NCBI RefSeq assembly: GCF_002204795.1
Contig: NZ_NIXO01000061.1
Span: 1-32,546 of the forward strand
DNA: 32,546 bases
DNA from: Pseudomonas sp. K2I15
GTDB lineage: Bacteria > Pseudomonadota > Gammaproteobacteria > Pseudomonadales > Pseudomonadaceae
Direction of reading: 5' to 3'
Shown here: positions 31,662 through 32,546 of the stretch, piece after piece
How positions within the stretch are numbered: the first letter of the stretch is position 1
Layout of the letters: the number at the start of each line of letters is the position of its first letter
The notes under the pieces: model-generated
The model's input: the letters and a program-made list of their open reading frames with translations, nothing else
The model's database searches: none
Told to the model about the DNA's origin: nothing
Translations under genes and position numbers: made by a program

Positions 31662-32477
31662 ATGCCAACCTCTCTTGTGCGCTCTGCGCTGTTCGTACCG
31701 GGCAGCCGGCCGGAACGTTTTGCCAAGGCCTTGGCCAGTGGCGCCGATGCGGTGATCGTGGATTTTGAAGACGCTGTGGAAGAGCCGCTCAAGCGCCAGG
31801 CCCGGGCCAACCTCGGGGAATTTTTGCAGGCAACGCCGGCGGCGCGGGTGTGGGTGCGGATCAACGCGCCGGAGCATCCCGAGCACTGTGCCGATGTGGC
31901 GTTCTGTCAGGCCCATGCCGGGGTTGCGGGGGTTCTGCTACCCAAGGTTGAAAGCGCGGCCCAGGTGGCCGTGGTGGCGGCAACGGGCAAAGCCATCTGG
32001 CCGATTATCGAGAGTGCGCGGGGCTTGCTGGCGGTGGCGGAAATTGCCCGTGCGCCTTCGGTGGAGCGCTTGTCATTTGGCGGCCTGGATTTGGCGCTGG
32101 ACTTGAACCTGAGCAGCAATTCCCCGGCCGCCGAATTTGCCCTGGACCAGGCCCGCCTAGCCTTGATCGTGCATTCGCGCGCCGCCGGGCTGGTGGCGCC
32201 GCTGGACGGCGTGCACCCGGCCATCGACGACCCCGAAGGCCTGCGCCGCTCGATTCGGCATGCCTATGAAATGGGCTTTGCCGGCGCGCTGTGCATCCAT
32301 CCCAAACAGGTGGCAGTGATTCATCAGGCGTTGGCGCCCAGCGCCGAGGACTTGGCGTGGGCCAAACGGGTGGTGGAGGCCGGTGCCCATGGGGCAGGGG
32401 CGTATCAACTGGATGGGCAGATGGTGGATGCACCAGTACTGCTGCGGGCCCAGAGGTTATTGGCCGCGCAACCTTAG
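31662..32477 (+). CDS. ccl: (S)-citramalyl-CoA lyase (HpcH/HpaI, CitE-like)
   Basis: A 271-residue TIM-barrel lyase that splits (S)-citramalyl-CoA to acetyl-CoA and pyruvate, the last step of the pathway. SALFVPGSRPERFAKAL is the CitE-like start. FEDAV (35-39), R66 in VRINAP, PKVES, and the Mg2+ ligands E117 and D143 (GGLDLALDL) are all in place. It begins 14 bp after ict, counterpart of PA0883. A REP element follows, so the operon may end here, or transporter genes may continue beyond the window. Confidence 0.92.
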   Translation: MPTSLVRSALFVPGSRPERFAKALASGADAVIVDFEDAVEEPLKRQARANLGEFLQATPAARVWVRINAPEHPEHCADVAFCQAHAGVAGVLLPKVESAAQVAVVAATGKAIWPIIESARGLLAVAEIARAPSVERLSFGGLDLALDLNLSSNSPAAEFALDQARLALIVHSRAAGLVAPLDGVHPAIDDPEGLRRSIRHAYEMGFAGALCIHPKQVAVIHQALAPSAEDLAWAKRVVEAGAHGAGAYQLDGQMVDAPVLLRAQRLLAAQP

Positions 32478-32480
32478 AAA

Positions 32481-32546
32481 TGTGGGAGCGGGCTTGCTCG
32501 CGAAGGCGGTGTGCCAGTCACCGGATGCACTGGCTGACACACCGCC
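32481..32546. repeat. REP element, cut by window end
   Basis: GTGGGAGCGGGCTTGCTCGC starts at 32482, four bases past the ccl stop, followed by spacer GTGTGCCAGTCACCGGATGC. The sequence ends before the expected inverted partner. Confidence 0.88.

Overview
The window looks like chromosomal DNA of a Pseudomonas fluorescens-group bacterium. The evidence is high GC, many copies of the classic Pseudomonas REP element (core GCGGGCTTGCTCGCGA in inverted pairs), a phosphatidylcholine synthase, a Pseudomonas-type NrdB, and an itaconate cluster arranged like P. aeruginosa PA0877-PA0883. No rRNA, tRNA, CRISPR array, transposase or phage gene is visible.

Layout. Positions 72-6664 hold housekeeping or semi-core genes: pcs (-), an RlmI/RlmK-like methyltransferase (-), a stand-alone homodimeric pyruvate dehydrogenase E1 (+), a DUF1289 protein (-) and nrdB (-). 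nrdB has two NrdR boxes upstream but no adjacent nrdA. Positions 6999-11551 form a same-strand cluster: a formaldehyde-activating-enzyme (Fae) homologue, an aldo/keto reductase, a GabD-like aldehyde dehydrogenase and an MFS transporter. A convergent LysR gene overlaps the end of the MFS gene. No methanopterin-pathway gene accompanies Fae.

Positions 12516-23628 hold the most interesting locus. On the minus strand, a BesD/HalD-family Fe(II)/2-oxoglutarate oxygenase is followed by an M24-fold enzyme very like DddP. Then come a Dpp-type ABC importer (Tat-exported binding protein, two permeases, a two-domain ATPase) and an outer-membrane porin. A divergent LysR gene and a convergent MFS gene sit beside them. 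The oxygenase keeps the HxD...H triad, so it is predicted to hydroxylate rather than halogenate. The M24 protein keeps all DddP metal ligands but has Gly where DddP has its catalytic Asp. I read this as an uncharacterised uptake-and-modification pathway for a small amino-acid-like or betaine-like compound; the substrate is unknown.

Positions 23937-26014 hold a GcvA-like LysR gene, a 630-bp non-coding stretch built of nested repeats, and a GFA-family zinc protein. Positions 26028-32477 are an itaconate degradation locus: a divergent LysR (ItcR-like), then itaconyl-CoA hydratase, acyl-CoA dehydrogenase, MmgE/PrpD protein, CoA transferase and (S)-citramalyl-CoA lyase. Together they would convert itaconate to acetyl-CoA and pyruvate. 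The glyoxalase-like gene of the P. aeruginosa cluster is absent, and the TRAP transporter is not inside the window.
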